Shown in pieces: positions 1-9,841 of a stretch of DNA of 64,000 nt. The notes beneath the pieces are model-generated. The model was not told the origin of the DNA. It did not search any database and was given only the letters and a program-made list of their open reading frames with translations. The first letter of the stretch is position 1. The number at the start of each line of letters is the position of its first letter. Source of the DNA: Leuconostoc fallax KCTC 3537. Lineage in GTDB: Bacteria; Bacillota; Bacilli; Lactobacillales; Lactobacillaceae. The stretch covers positions 62,001 to 126,000 of the forward strand of contig NZ_AEIZ01000015.1 of assembly GCF_000165675.1 (NCBI RefSeq). Direction: 5' to 3'. The position numbers and the translations under genes were made by a program.

Positions 1-170
1 CAGTTCGCTATCAAGATGAACAAGGTCAAACACAAACCATCAAATTGCGTGATTATCCTGCTATTATTTTCCAGCATGAGATTGATCATCTACACGGTCA
101 TCTTTATTATGACCACATCAATACAACAGCACCTTGGCGTGTTGAAGATGATGTTAAGTATATCGACTAA
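1..170 (+). CDS. def: peptide deformylase, 3' end only (runs off the left edge)
   Basis: Only the last 55 codons are present, read in the frame starting at base 3 and ending at a TAA at 168-170. The peptide contains QHEIDHLHG, the HExxH-type third motif of peptide deformylase, whose two histidines bind the catalytic metal and whose glutamate is the general base. The enzyme removes the N-formyl group from nascent proteins in the cytoplasm. The tail (APWRVEDDVKYID) is typical of the longer Gram-positive type 2 enzymes. The gene converges on hpt and shares a bidirectional terminator with it. Confidence 0.88.
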   Translation, partial: VRYQDEQGQTQTIKLRDYPAIIFQHEIDHLHGHLYYDHINTTAPWRVEDDVKYID

Positions 171-186
171 AATTAAATATAGACAC

Positions 187-217
187 AAAAAACATCAAAT
201 ATAATTTGATGTTTTTT
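187..217. terminator. bidirectional intrinsic terminator between def and hpt
   Basis: Perfect 14-bp inverted repeat (187-200 and 204-217) with a 3-base loop, flanked by A6 on the left and T6 on the right, so it can end transcription from def on the plus strand and from purB-hpt on the minus strand. Confidence 0.85.
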
Positions 218-222
218 ATTCA

Positions 223-774
223 TCATAATTTATCAAAATCTACAACTGCAATAACTGGTAGATTTCTAAAACGATTATTATAGTCCATACCATACCCGAC
301 TAAGAATTCGTCTGGTACAAGCATCCCCGCAAAATCGACGTCGATATCAAGAACACGCGCATCCTTTTTATCAGCAAGAGCTACAGAGGTCACTGAGGCA
401 GCACCCTTTAATTCGAAATAATTAATGAGCCACTTCATTGTACGTCCAGAATCGATAATCTCATCTACAATGACAACATCACGATCCGTCACATCCATAC
501 TCACATCATGAACAACTTTCACTTGACCGGTTGACGATGTGCCATTATAGCTTTTAACATCAATAAAATCAAAATCAACATCAAGTGGCATGCGACGTAA
601 CAAGTCAGTTGCAAATATGACGCCACCCTTCAATACGGCGACAAATATCGGCCTTTGAGCTTTATGCTCATACCTTGTTGTTAACGCATTGGCAACACGT
701 TGCACTTGTGCTTGGATATCTGTTTCGGTAGCAATAACTCGCTTTATTGCTGGATGATTAATCAATGAAGTCAT
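223..774 (-). CDS. hpt: hypoxanthine(-guanine) phosphoribosyltransferase
   Basis: 183 aa. Purine salvage enzyme that joins hypoxanthine or guanine to PRPP to give IMP or GMP in the cytoplasm. The PRPP-binding motif VVIVDEIIDSGRT is at about residues 100-112, and the flexible-loop signature SYNGTSSTGQV is at about 75-85. Length fits the bacterial family (about 180 aa). The start codon overlaps the end of purB by 4 bases (ATGA type), so the two genes are translationally coupled and share the purB promoter. This pairs the branch that makes AMP with hypoxanthine recycling. The gene is followed by the bidirectional terminator at 187-217. Confidence 0.95.
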   Translation of the reverse strand: MTSLINHPAIKRVIATETDIQAQVQRVANALTTRYEHKAQRPIFVAVLKGGVIFATDLLRRMPLDVDFDFIDVKSYNGTSSTGQVKVVHDVSMDVTDRDVVIVDEIIDSGRTMKWLINYFELKGAASVTSVALADKKDARVLDIDVDFAGMLVPDEFLVGYGMDYNNRFRNLPVIAVVDFDKL

Positions 775-2069
775 TCAGTTAATCCTACTCTCTTAAAAAT
801 CTCATCCACATGACGCAAATGATAATGATAATCAAATGCATCATCAATTTGTTCTTTTGTCAAATGCGATGTAATTGTTGCATCGGCGTCCACTAAATCT
901 CTAAACATTAATTGCTCATCCCACGAACGCGCAGTCAAAGGTTGTACGGTATCATAAGCTTGCTCACGAGATAATCCAGCATCAATTAGGCTCAGTAATA
1001 GACGCTGTGAATAAATCAAACCGTATGTACGATCCATATTACGACGCATTGTCTCTGGGAAAACACCTAAATTATTCAAAATACCTGTATGCCGATGTAA
1101 CATATAGTCAATCAAAGCTGTTGCATCAGCTAAAATGATCCGTTCAGCAGAAGAATGACTAATGTCACGTTCATGCCATAAAGCAACATCTTCTAATGCA
1201 GTTACAGCGTACCCTCGCAAAACACGTGCTAATCCTGTGATATTTTCGTCACCAATTGGATTACGCTTATGTGGCATTGCTGAAGAGCCCTTTTGACCCT
1301 TAGCAAATCCCTCTTCCACTTCATGAATTTCTGAGCGTTGTAATGAGCGAATTTCTGTTGCCAACTCTTCCATTTGCGTACCAATTAACGCAATTGTTTG
1401 AATATAATCAGCATGTAAGTCACGCGGTAAAACTTGTGAACCAATAGGTTGTGGTGTTAATCCAAGTTCATCCATTGCCACTTCTTCAACACGCGGTGGT
1501 ACATTGGCAAAAGTTCCAACCGCTCCACTTAACTTACCTGTTTCAACTGCTTTTGATACACGGTCAAAACGTTCAATGGCACGTGTTGCTGAGGCATAAA
1601 AACGTGCCATTTTCAAACCAAACGTCGTTGGTTCAGCATGGACACCGTGTGTCCGTCCCATCATGACTGTATCTTTATATGTCAAAGCCAACTTTTTAAT
1701 GGCAGCTTGCCATAAACGCAAATCTTCTTTAATGATGTCATTAGCCTGTCTCAAGCGTAATGCTTGGGCAGTGTCAACAACATCAGTTGAAGTTAGACCG
1801 TAATGAATCCACTTACGCTCTTCCCCTAATGATTCTGACACATTTCGTGTAAATGCTACAACATCATGACGCGTTTGTAATTCAATTTCTGCAATACGCT
1901 TTGGGTCAAATGTTGCATTGGCACGAATTTTTTCTAGATCTACAGCAGGAATGTGTCCTTCTGCTACCCAGCCAGCATCAACAGCAATTTCTACATCAAG
2001 CCACGTTTGATATTGGTTTTGCATAGACCAAATATCGCGAAGTTCCGGTCGTGAATATCGTTCTAACAT
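771..2069 (-). CDS. purB: adenylosuccinate lyase
   Basis: 432 aa. Catalyses two fumarate-releasing steps: SAICAR to AICAR in IMP synthesis, and adenylosuccinate to AMP. The fumarase/aspartase superfamily signature GSSAMPHKRNP is at residues 261-271 and holds the flexible catalytic loop. A second conserved stretch, GRTHGVHAEPTTFG (about 138-151), carries an active-site histidine. Full length for the family. The gene is separate from the large pur operon, as in many Lactobacillales, and is followed by overlapping hpt. An upstream CGAAC element next to a TACAAT -10 box suggests control by PurR, as for the other purine genes here. Confidence 0.96.
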   Translation of the reverse strand: MLERYSRPELRDIWSMQNQYQTWLDVEIAVDAGWVAEGHIPAVDLEKIRANATFDPKRIAEIELQTRHDVVAFTRNVSESLGEERKWIHYGLTSTDVVDTAQALRLRQANDIIKEDLRLWQAAIKKLALTYKDTVMMGRTHGVHAEPTTFGLKMARFYASATRAIERFDRVSKAVETGKLSGAVGTFANVPPRVEEVAMDELGLTPQPIGSQVLPRDLHADYIQTIALIGTQMEELATEIRSLQRSEIHEVEEGFAKGQKGSSAMPHKRNPIGDENITGLARVLRGYAVTALEDVALWHERDISHSSAERIILADATALIDYMLHRHTGILNNLGVFPETMRRNMDRTYGLIYSQRLLLSLIDAGLSREQAYDTVQPLTARSWDEQLMFRDLVDADATITSHLTKEQIDDAFDYHYHLRHVDEIFKRVGLTE

Positions 2070-2103
2070 GTTTACAATCCTTTATATTCTGTCTTTATCT
2101 ATC

Positions 2104-2134
2104 ATTGTACCAGTTAATTTCATTTTTGAGTTCG
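2104..2134 (-). promoter_or_regulatory. putative purB-hpt promoter with PurBox-like element
   Basis: On the minus strand a TACAAT hexamer (2104-2109) lies 34 bases upstream of the purB start. A PurBox core CGAAC (2130-2134) sits about where a -35 box would be, and I see no good -35 hexamer. A second CGAACGTT lies further up at 2214-2221 on the plus strand. This resembles the activator-type PurR promoters of lactococci, but that is an inference from motif similarity only. Confidence 0.4.
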
Positions 2135-2165
2135 ACATTTTATTAATTTTATCTCACAAAAATAA

Positions 2166-2192
2166 AAAAGGTTCGTAAATAGCGAACCTTTT
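2166..2192 (-). terminator. terminator downstream of the OFA transporter gene
   Basis: Perfect 10-bp inverted repeat (2166-2175 and 2183-2192) with a 7-base loop. On the minus strand the hairpin is followed by T6 (complement of the A-run 2164-2169), so it ends the transporter transcript before purB. Its arms contain GGTTCG/CGAACC, which also matches the PurBox core. Confidence 0.8.
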
Positions 2193-2235
2193 AAGCTTTT
2201 TATTCATCTTAAACGAACGTTAAGTTTGTAACCGT

Positions 2236-3451
2236 TTAATTGATTAATGTTTGCGTTGGTTTAACAACCACCATCGAAACCAAAAAGGCAATAGCGTACA
2301 AAACAGCAATAGCAACAAACACAATTTGATAATCCATATTCAAACCATGAACAATAAAACTTGCTAATTGATTACCTGATAAACCAGCCGCTGCCCATGC
2401 CGTCAAGGCAATACCATGAATTTTAGAAATGGCATGCATTCCAAATCGATCTGCTAATAATGGTGGTAAGGCTGAGAAACCACCACCATAACCAGCGTTA
2501 ATTAAGAAGAATGCTGCCACAAGTACAATTGGCATCAATCCGCTGGTATTTGGTAGGAAATATGCCAATAATGACATCACTAATGATATTGCAAAGATAA
2601 CACGATAAACAGTGTTACGGTCTAGCAATCGATCAGATAGTGTTGCAAAACCAATTCGACCTGCTGCATTGAAGAATGCATCAATACTAACAACTGTTGC
2701 AATGGCGCCAACTGAGAAAACAGCTACATTATTCGTATTGGTTAGGCCAGCTAAAATATCCTTTTCTTGTGAAATAATCGCTAATCCAGCAGTAATATTC
2801 AGATAAAACATTAACCATATACCAATGAAATTAGTATTTTTAACTAATTGTACTGGATTAAACTTGTTTTTAAGTGGCTTTTCATGCCAATCGAGTGGTT
2901 TTCTAATCAGCACAGAACCAATCAACATCATCACTGCAAATACAATAGCTAACACAATAAACATCTGCCACAGGCCAACACTCGTCTGTAGCCGCATCAT
3001 AATTGGTGAAAAGATCATTTTTGCTAAACCAAAGCCAGCAACTGCTAGTCCAGTACCAAGGCCCTTATTATCTTTAAACCATAGCATTAAATTTTTACTG
3101 GCGTTAAATAGCCAATACCAAGACCAATCCCCATAATGACGCCATAAAAAATATAAATACCAATGAGCGACTTTTGCTGAATACTTATACCTGTGCCAAT
3201 CATCCCAACCACAAAAATAACGTGGACAAGAGTGCCGACTTTTTAATATCCTGCTCAACAAAATGGCCTAATGCTGCGGCAGATAAGCCTAAGAATAGAA
3301 TTGCAATTGAAAATGCCCATTCAACATTAGGTACCGATGCGCCAATATAGTCCGCAACAGCTTGCTTAAAAACACTCCAGGCATAGACGGTGCCGATACT
3401 CCCGTGAATTAATAATGCTGGTAGCGCCGCTCGTACCCATTTGTTTTCCAT
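2236..3451 (-). CDS. MFS transporter, OFA (oxalate/formate antiporter) family; two frameshifts
   Basis: Restored length is 405 aa, a normal 12-helix major facilitator. The N-terminus (ENKWVRAALPALLIHGSIGTVYAWSVF, read as separate motifs WVRAALP and GTVYAWSVF) is the hallmark of the OFA family, whose founder exchanges oxalate and formate. Substrates of the Gram-positive members are mostly unknown. The reading frame breaks twice: at GGG 3204-3206 (one G short) and at T5 3092-3096 (one A short on the coding strand). Adding both bases gives a continuous protein. I chose the ATG at 3451 because GGGAGAAGG precedes it. It lies between fhs, which consumes formate, and purB-hpt, so a formate-related role is tempting but unproven. 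Confidence 0.75.
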
Positions 3452-3553
3452 TAAACCTTCTCCCATCACTTGTTTATCTTATCATTTAATCATAATAAGT
3501 TTAAATTGTAAACAAAACACGTATAATTTTAACATTAAACCATTATAATAAAT

Positions 3554-3593
3554 AAAAAACACGAATATTAGAATATTGACATTCGTGTTTTTT
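3554..3593 (-). terminator. terminator of the pur-fhs operon
   Basis: 13-bp perfect inverted repeat (3554-3566 and 3581-3593) with a 14-base loop. The coding-strand copy ends in a T6 run just downstream of the fhs stop codon. The A6/T6 flanks mean it may also act in the other direction. Confidence 0.82.
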
Positions 3594-3610
3594 ATATGTA
3601 TTCTTTACCA

Positions 3611-5274
3611 TTAAAACAATCCAGTAATCGTGCCAGATTCATCAATATCGATGTCATATGCAGCAGGATGTTTAGGTAACCCTGGCATGGTTAAAATTGA
3701 CCCCGTTAGCGCTACTAAGAATCCTGCTCCCAACTTAGGGACAAACTCACGGACATGAATAACAAAATCTCTTGGTGCCCCAAGTTTTTTAGCATTATCA
3801 GATAGTGAGTATTGCGTCTTAGCCATAATAATGGGTAATTTATCCCAACCATACTTTGCAAATTCTAATAACTGCTTTTCTGCTTTAGCACTTAATTCAA
3901 CGCCTTGTCCGCCATAAATGGTTTGAACGATTTTGTTTAACTTCTCGACTGCTGTATCTTCTGTTGCATATAAAGGTTTAAAATCAGATACCTGATTTGC
4001 TTTTTCAACTACTGCTTGGGCAAGTTCAGTCGCACCCAAACCACCTTTGGCCCACACATCACTGGTATAAGCTTCTACGTTAAAGTGTTGTGTATAGGCC
4101 TTTATAGTTTGCATTTCTGCATCGGTATCAGCTGTAAAACGATTAATCGCCACAACAACAGGTACCCCATAGCGCTGCATTGATTGTATATGTCTACCCA
4201 AATTTTCTAAACCGACTTGCAAAGCCTCAAGGTTCTCAGTATTCAAATCGTCTAGTGCAACACCCCCATGATGCTTTAGCGCACGAATGGTTGCTACGAT
4301 AACAATTGTATCAGGCGTTTTACCCAAAATAGGCACTTTGACATCTAAGAACTTCTCGCCACCTAAATCAGCGCCAAAACCACCTTCTGTAACTACATAA
4401 TCAGCTAATTTAAGTGCCGTTTTTGTTGCCAGAACCGAGTTAGTTCCTTGCGCAATATTGGCAAAAGGACCACCATGAATAATGGTAGGCGTATGTGCTA
4501 ATGTTTGTACTAAGTTAGGCTTAATTGCATCTTTAAGTAAAGTTGTTAAAGCACCTGCAACGTGCAGATCTTCAACCATCACTGGTTCTTTATCATAAGT
4601 ATATCCGACGACAATACGCTTAATTCTATTTTTTAAGTCTTGCAAATTCGTTGATAGTGTTAAAATAGCCATCAATTCGGAAGCTACAGTAATATCAAAG
4701 CCATCTTCACGTGGTACACCGCTTGTAGGGCCACCTAACCCAATGGTCACATGCCGCAAAGCACGATCATTAATATCCAAAACACGTTTCCAAAGGATTC
4801 TTCTTGGATCGATATTTAAAGGATTCCCTTGATAAATGCTGTTATCTAGCGTGGCTGCTAACATATTATGTGCAGCAGTTAATGCATGAAAATCCCCAGT
4901 AAAGTGTAAATTAATATCAGCCATGGGGATGACTTGAGAATAGCCCCCACCAGTAGCACCGCCTTTCATCCCCATCACTGGTCCTAATGATGGTTCACGT
5001 AAGGCAATCATCGTTTTTTATGCGCTAATTGCAATGCATCAGCTAATCCAACTGTCACCGTTGATTTCCCTTCACCAGCCGGTGTGGGATTAATTGATGT
5101 TACTAAAATCAATTTCCCAAGTTGCGTTTTACGTTCAACATCGTCATCAAGCTTTATTTTTGCCTTATCATAACCATAAGGTTCAATTTCATGTGTCGCT
5201 AAACCGGCTGACTTGGCTATTTCAATAATTGGGGTAATTGTTGCTGATTGTGCAATTTCAATGTCTGTTTGCAT
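3611..5274 (-). CDS. fhs: formate-tetrahydrofolate ligase (frameshifted)
   Basis: Restored length is 554 aa, normal for the family. It makes 10-formyl-THF from formate, THF and ATP, the one-carbon donor used by PurN and PurH. The P-loop-like [10 protein letters not shown] is at about residues 63-72, followed by the conserved [21 protein letters not shown] region. The frame breaks at a T6 run on the plus strand (5014-5019). One more A on the coding strand joins the N-terminal 88 codons (ending ...LAHKK) to TMIALREPS. It is the last gene of the purine operon, 47 bases after purD, and this position ties formate activation to purine synthesis. Confidence 0.92.
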
Positions 5275-5321
5275 CTTTTAAATTCCTCGCTCAATAATGA
5301 TGTGTCACGATTGTTGACCTA

Positions 5322-6572
5322 TTATTTTACTTCATGTTGTATGGCTTGATAAGCAATATCATGCCGATACTGTAAATCAGTGCCCAATTGGTCTAATTTA
5401 TTATAAACTTTTTGTTGCGCCAATGTCGTATTCATGTCATGTGCCACAACAGTCGCTACACGACCACCGCTAGCAACACCGGCTTTAACACCTGCAAAAT
5501 TAATAATTAATGGCGTAATCTCATCAGCTGTTGGCACTTTTGCGCCTTTAATTGGTGCTTGGGGATATCCTGCAGCAGCCAAAACCACGCCAACATAAAC
5601 ATCACTATCTTGCCACTCGGCTACAGGTTGATTGCCATTGAGCAAGTCCATAATTAATTGATAGAAATCAGATGTCAACTGTGGTAACACAACTTGTGCT
5701 TCTGGATCACCAAAACGGACATTGAACTCAATCACTTTAGGCCCATCTTGTGTCAACATAACACCGGTATATAATACCCCTATAAATGGGGTACCCTCGT
5801 TAGCCATAGCTGCAATGGTTGGCATCACAAGTTCTGAAATTGCGCGATCACGCACAGCGTCACTCAGCCAACGTACTGGACTGTAAGCACCCATACCACC
5901 AGTATTAGGTCCCTTATCGCCATCAAATCGACGTTTATGATCCTGCGCAATAGGGGCATGCGTGACAACGCCATTTTCCCCAACTAATGAGAAAATTGAA
6001 AATTCTACACCATCAAGATATTCTTCAATCACTAATTTTGCTGCAGCATCACGCGTGTATACATCAGATAAATAGTCCTCTGCCTGTGCTACATCGTTAA
6101 TAATTGTAACGCCTTTACCCAATGCCAAACCATCCAGTTTAAAGACAATTGGTAATCCAAATTTGGACAAAGTCGACTGTGCGGCCGTTAAAGATGTTAC
6201 GGTAGCGGAATTAGCAGTTGGAATATGATACTTATGCAGCAATGATTTTGTAAAATCTTTAGACCCCTCTAGTTGTGCTGCAACCGCATTAGGACCAAAA
6301 ATTGTTAACCCGGCTTCTTGGAAACAATCGACAATCCCTAATGTCAAGGGTTCTTCATTGCCGACAAAGGTTAAATCAATATGATTATTTTTTACTGTTT
6401 CAATTAATGCTGTTGTTGCATTGGCTTGAATATCTAATCTGACAAGATTTTCATCTGTCATGCCATCATTTCCCGGCGCAACATATACCTGACTCACGAT
6501 TGAACTTCGTAAAAATGTTTGAGCTAATGCATGCTCTCGAGCACCAGAACCCACAATCAAAACTTTTGCCAT
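5322..6572 (-). CDS. purD: phosphoribosylamine-glycine ligase (GAR synthetase)
   Basis: 416 aa. Second step of IMP synthesis: ATP-dependent coupling of glycine to phosphoribosylamine. It shows the N-terminal Rossmann-like start (VLIVGSGAREHALA), a central ATP-grasp domain, and the diagnostic FNVRFGDPEAQVV near residue 280. Length fits the stand-alone bacterial enzyme (about 420 aa). It follows purH after 71 bases, the largest gap inside the operon, which contains a hairpin at 6595-6620. Confidence 0.95.
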   Translation of the reverse strand: MAKVLIVGSGAREHALAQTFLRSSIVSQVYVAPGNDGMTDENLVRLDIQANATTALIETVKNNHIDLTFVGNEEPLTLGIVDCFQEAGLTIFGPNAVAAQLEGSKDFTKSLLHKYHIPTANSATVTSLTAAQSTLSKFGLPIVFKLDGLALGKGVTIINDVAQAEDYLSDVYTRDAAAKLVIEEYLDGVEFSIFSLVGENGVVTHAPIAQDHKRRFDGDKGPNTGGMGAYSPVRWLSDAVRDRAISELVMPTIAAMANEGTPFIGVLYTGVMLTQDGPKVIEFNVRFGDPEAQVVLPQLTSDFYQLIMDLLNGNQPVAEWQDSDVYVGVVLAAAGYPQAPIKGAKVPTADEITPLIINFAGVKAGVASGGRVATVVAHDMNTTLAQQKVYNKLDQLGTDLQYRHDIAYQAIQHEVK

Positions 6573-6594
6573 GATCTTCCCCTAAATTATGTAG

Positions 6595-6620
6595 TCAAAA
6601 TCCTGATTATTGGATTTTGA
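6595..6620 (-). other. hairpin in the purH-purD intercistronic gap
   Basis: Perfect 9-bp inverted repeat (6595-6603 and 6612-6620) with an 8-base loop in the 71-base gap. There is no T-tract after it on the minus strand, so it does not look like a terminator. It could be an mRNA-stabilising or processing structure. Confidence 0.4.
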
Positions 6621-6643
6621 AGCATGATAAAATCAAATCATTA

Positions 6644-8170
6644 TTAATGTTTAAAGTGACGTTTACCACTGAAGACTAATACAATCCCTAATTCGTCTGC
6701 TTTAGCAATCGAATCTTTATCTTTAATCGACCCACCCGGTTCAACAATTGCTTTGATGCCGTGTTCAGCAGCATATGCAACTGAATCATTCATTGGGAAG
6801 AAAGCATCCGAAGCCAATACGGCCGTGTCAAAGCCAGGCTTTTGACTTGCTTTTTCAATAGACATCACTACAGAATCAATACGATTAGGTTGACCCGCAC
6901 CAATACCCAATGTCTGGCCCTGACGCGCAACAACAATCGCATTGGACTTCACATGCTTAACAGCTTTCTGTGCAAAAACCATTGCTTCAAGTTGTTCTGC
7001 TGTTGGCTGTGCTTGAGAAACCACTTCAAAGTCAGCTTGGTTTTCACTCAATAAATCACGTTCTTGCACAACGAGGCCACCAAGAACACTGGTTACTTCT
7101 AACTTTTGTGGCACGTCTGTACTAAATGGTAGTGTTAGCAAACGTAAGTTCTTTTTTGCAGCCAAAATTTCATAAGCTTCAGGTGTAAAACTAGGCGCAA
7201 TAATAATTTCTAAGAAAATGGCGTGCATTTTTTCAGCAGTTGCAACATCGACTTCACGGTTCAAGGCCACGATACCACCAAAAATAGAAATATCATCAGC
7301 CGCAAAAGCATTATCCCATGCAGCTTCAACCGTATCACCTTGCCCTATGCCAGCAGGATTCATGTGCTTAACTGTAACAACCGTCGTGTCTTCAAATTCT
7401 GAAATAATACGTAATGCAGCATCTGCATCGCGAATATTATTATAACTGAGTTGCTTGCCGTGTAAAATTTCGGCGTTAAGCACAGAATATGTCTCTGGCA
7501 AGGCTGTTTTATAAACTGCTGCAGCTTGATGAGGATTTTCACCATAACGCATATCATCAAACTTATCATAAGGTAATGTCAAAGACTGCGGGAATTCTGT
7601 TTTGGTCAAATAATTGGCAATTAACGCATCATAAGCAGCTGTATGTTGGAAAACTTTTGCTGCAAGTAACTTACGAAAATCACCATCGATCGTTTTTTCC
7701 TGCAACTTTTCGATGACGATATCATAGTCTGATGGATCAACAATTGGCAATACAGCTGCAAAATTTTTGGCAGCTGAACGCAACATGGAAGGGCCACCAA
7801 TATCAATATTTTCAATAGCTTCCGCTTCTGTCACACCTTCTTTTTGAATAGTGGACTTGAAAGGATACAAATTAACAACAACCATGTCAATTGGTGTAAT
7901 GTCAAATTCTGATAACTTAGCCATATGTTCTGGCAAATCACGACGTGCTAATAGACCAGCATGTACACGAGGATGCAATGTCTTAACACGACCATCTAAC
8001 ATTTCAGGAAAGCCTGTTACATCATCGATTGACGTTACTGACAATCCAGCGTCAGCAAGTACGCGATGTGTACCACCCGTTGAAACCAATTCATAACCTA
8101 ATTCAATTAACTTTTGCGCGAAAGGTACAAGCCCTGTCTTATCGGAAACACTTAACAATGCACGTGTCAT
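6644..8170 (-). CDS. purH: bifunctional AICAR formyltransferase / IMP cyclohydrolase
   Basis: 508 aa, full length. It catalyses the last two steps to IMP. The N-terminal MGS-like cyclohydrolase domain (about 1-190) starts [16 protein letters not shown] and contains [20 protein letters not shown]. The C-terminal transformylase domain includes [10 protein letters not shown] (about 210-220), the catalytic TVKHMNPAG with its lysine-histidine pair, and the closing GSIKDKDSI. It uses 10-formyl-THF, made by fhs in the same operon. The start overlaps the end of purN by 4 bases. Confidence 0.96.
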   Translation of the reverse strand: MTRALLSVSDKTGLVPFAQKLIELGYELVSTGGTHRVLADAGLSVTSIDDVTGFPEMLDGRVKTLHPRVHAGLLARRDLPEHMAKLSEFDITPIDMVVVNLYPFKSTIQKEGVTEAEAIENIDIGGPSMLRSAAKNFAAVLPIVDPSDYDIVIEKLQEKTIDGDFRKLLAAKVFQHTAAYDALIANYLTKTEFPQSLTLPYDKFDDMRYGENPHQAAAVYKTALPETYSVLNAEILHGKQLSYNNIRDADAALRIISEFEDTTVVTVKHMNPAGIGQGDTVEAAWDNAFAADDISIFGGIVALNREVDVATAEKMHAIFLEIIIAPSFTPEAYEILAAKKNLRLLTLPFSTDVPQKLEVTSVLGGLVVQERDLLSENQADFEVVSQAQPTAEQLEAMVFAQKAVKHVKSNAIVVARQGQTLGIGAGQPNRIDSVVMSIEKASQKPGFDTAVLASDAFFPMNDSVAYAAEHGIKAIVEPGGSIKDKDSIAKADELGIVLVFSGKRHFKH

Positions 8171-8775
8171 TTTAAAAATACTCCTTCATCTAATAATTTT
8201 TCAAGTGTATCAGGATACAAAGTATGTTCAACTTGATGTATCCGCTGTTCTAACGTTTCTAATGTATCAGTTGAATATCTGGGTACTTTTTGCTGTGCAA
8301 CAATCGTACCGGTATCAACACCAGAATCAACATAATGAATGGTTACGCCTGTTTCTTGAACATGAGCATCAAATGCATCTTGTATGCCATGCCGCCCAGG
8401 AAAATGTGGTAACCATGCTGGATGAATATTAATAATCTTTTGAGGAAATGCGTCTAGCAATGTTGTGGTCAAAATACGCATATATCCTGCTAATAAAATA
8501 CCATCAACCTGATCTGCTTGAAGTTGTTGAATAATATGAATTTCAGCATCTACCTTGTTAGCAAAATCAGCATAGCGGATCACTGTGATCGGAATGCCAA
8601 ACTGTTCAGCTAAGTGACTAGCACCTGTATTTTCTTTATCAACAATTAATCGCACAATTTTGGCATTAAAGCGACGTGATGCAATAGCTGCTTGCAATGC
8701 CTTAAAATTAGTGCCAGTTCCAGAAGCGAAAACAGCCAGTCGCACCTCACGCTCTTTGTTCCCAATATTTACCAT
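8167..8775 (-). CDS. purN: phosphoribosylglycinamide formyltransferase (GART, folate-dependent)
   Basis: 202 aa. Transfers a formyl group from 10-formyl-THF to GAR, the third step of IMP synthesis. The fold starts at [16 protein letters not shown]. Conserved catalytic residues appear in [16 protein letters not shown] (Asn/His) and [15 protein letters not shown] (Asp). Compared with the usual start there are about 10 extra residues ([10 protein letters not shown]). I kept the ATG at 8775 because GGGGA lies 6-7 bases upstream; a GTG at the V of VRLAVF is the alternative. It overlaps purM by 7 bases and purH by 4. Confidence 0.94.
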   Translation of the reverse strand: MVNIGNKEREVRLAVFASGTGTNFKALQAAIASRRFNAKIVRLIVDKENTGASHLAEQFGIPITVIRYADFANKVDAEIHIIQQLQADQVDGILLAGYMRILTTTLLDAFPQKIINIHPAWLPHFPGRHGIQDAFDAHVQETGVTIHYVDSGVDTGTIVAQQKVPRYSTDTLETLEQRIHQVEHTLYPDTLEKLLDEGVFLK

Positions 8776-9830
8776 GGTGCATCCCCAGTAAACTTAACCT
8801 GAGGCTCTTGATTGTCACAATTAGCAACCGTGCCAATAACATAGGCTTCCTGATCGTGTTGCGTTAATTGTGCCATAGCTACCTCAACTTGATCAGCTGC
8901 TACAACAAGAATCATACCCAAACCATTATTAAATGTCAGCAACATATCATCTAATGATAGGTTACCTCGTGTTTGCAATGTATTAAATATTGGTAAAATT
9001 GGCCATGATCCCCATTCAATTTTGGCAAGTACATTGGTTGGTAAAGCACGTGGCAGATTTTCGACGATTCCGCCGCCTGTAATATGCGCCGCTGATTTAA
9101 TTAAACCTGCTTCAATCAAAGGCCAGACAGTTTCTGCATAAAGGCGTGTTGGTGTTAATAGTACCTCTTGCATATCAGAATCTAATTGTTGAAAATCTTC
9201 GTTATCTTGAATACCAAGTACATGTCTCACCAGTGAATAGCCATTAGAATGAATACCCGATGATGGCAAACCAATCAAGACGTCTCCTGCTGAAACAGTT
9301 TGTGGGTTCAACAATTGTTGACGCTCAGCAACACCCACTGCAAATGCAGCTAAATCATAATGATTTTTAGCATACAAGCCAGGCAATTCTGCACTTTCTC
9401 CACCAATTAAAGCCATACCAGAAGCTTTAGAAGCCTTAGCAATGCCAGTGACAATTTCAGCAACAACTTCTGGGCGCATCTTATCTACTGCTAAGTAATC
9501 AAGCATAAAGGCTGGCTTAGCACCCTGTACTAGGATATCGTTAGCTACCATTCCCACTAAATCTTGCCCGATCGTATCATGTCGCTGAGCTGCAATTGCC
9601 AACAATAACTTAGTGCCCACACCGTCGGACCCAGATACTAATACGGGATCTTGATAGTTAGACCCTAAGGCATAAGCCGCACCAAAGCCACCAAGACCGT
9701 TTATCACTTCTGGTGTGTATGTATCGGCTACAGCCGATTGCATTAATTCAACAGCCCGTTCACCTGCTGCAATATCGACACCCGCTTTTTGGTAAGCATT
9801 TTGTTCATTATCATTGATTTGATTTGCCAC
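8769..9830 (-). CDS. purM: phosphoribosylformylglycinamidine cyclo-ligase (AIR synthetase), GTG start
   Basis: 353 aa from a GTG at 9830. I chose it over an upstream in-frame start because AAGGAG (9838-9843 complement) lies 7 bases before it and the resulting VANQINDNEQNAYQKAGVDI matches the family's N-terminus. ATP-dependent ring closure of FGAM to AIR. PurM/PurL superfamily features include the GVGTKLLLA and GGESAELPG motifs and the C-terminal half starting around GIHSNGYSLVR. The Shine-Dalgarno overlaps the purF stop codon, and the 3' end overlaps purN. Confidence 0.94.
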   Translation of the reverse strand: MANQINDNEQNAYQKAGVDIAAGERAVELMQSAVADTYTPEVINGLGGFGAAYALGSNYQDPVLVSGSDGVGTKLLLAIAAQRHDTIGQDLVGMVANDILVQGAKPAFMLDYLAVDKMRPEVVAEIVTGIAKASKASGMALIGGESAELPGLYAKNHYDLAAFAVGVAERQQLLNPQTVSAGDVLIGLPSSGIHSNGYSLVRHVLGIQDNEDFQQLDSDMQEVLLTPTRLYAETVWPLIEAGLIKSAAHITGGGIVENLPRALPTNVLAKIEWGSWPILPIFNTLQTRGNLSLDDMLLTFNNGLGMILVVAADQVEVAMAQLTQHDQEAYVIGTVANCDNQEPQVKFTGDAPW

Positions 9831-9841
9831 GTATTTGCTCC

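Noticed and set aside
16-204. Open frame of 62 codons at the left edge
   Set aside because: It is in a different frame from the peptide deformylase tail, which carries the HEIDH motif, and runs into the terminator.
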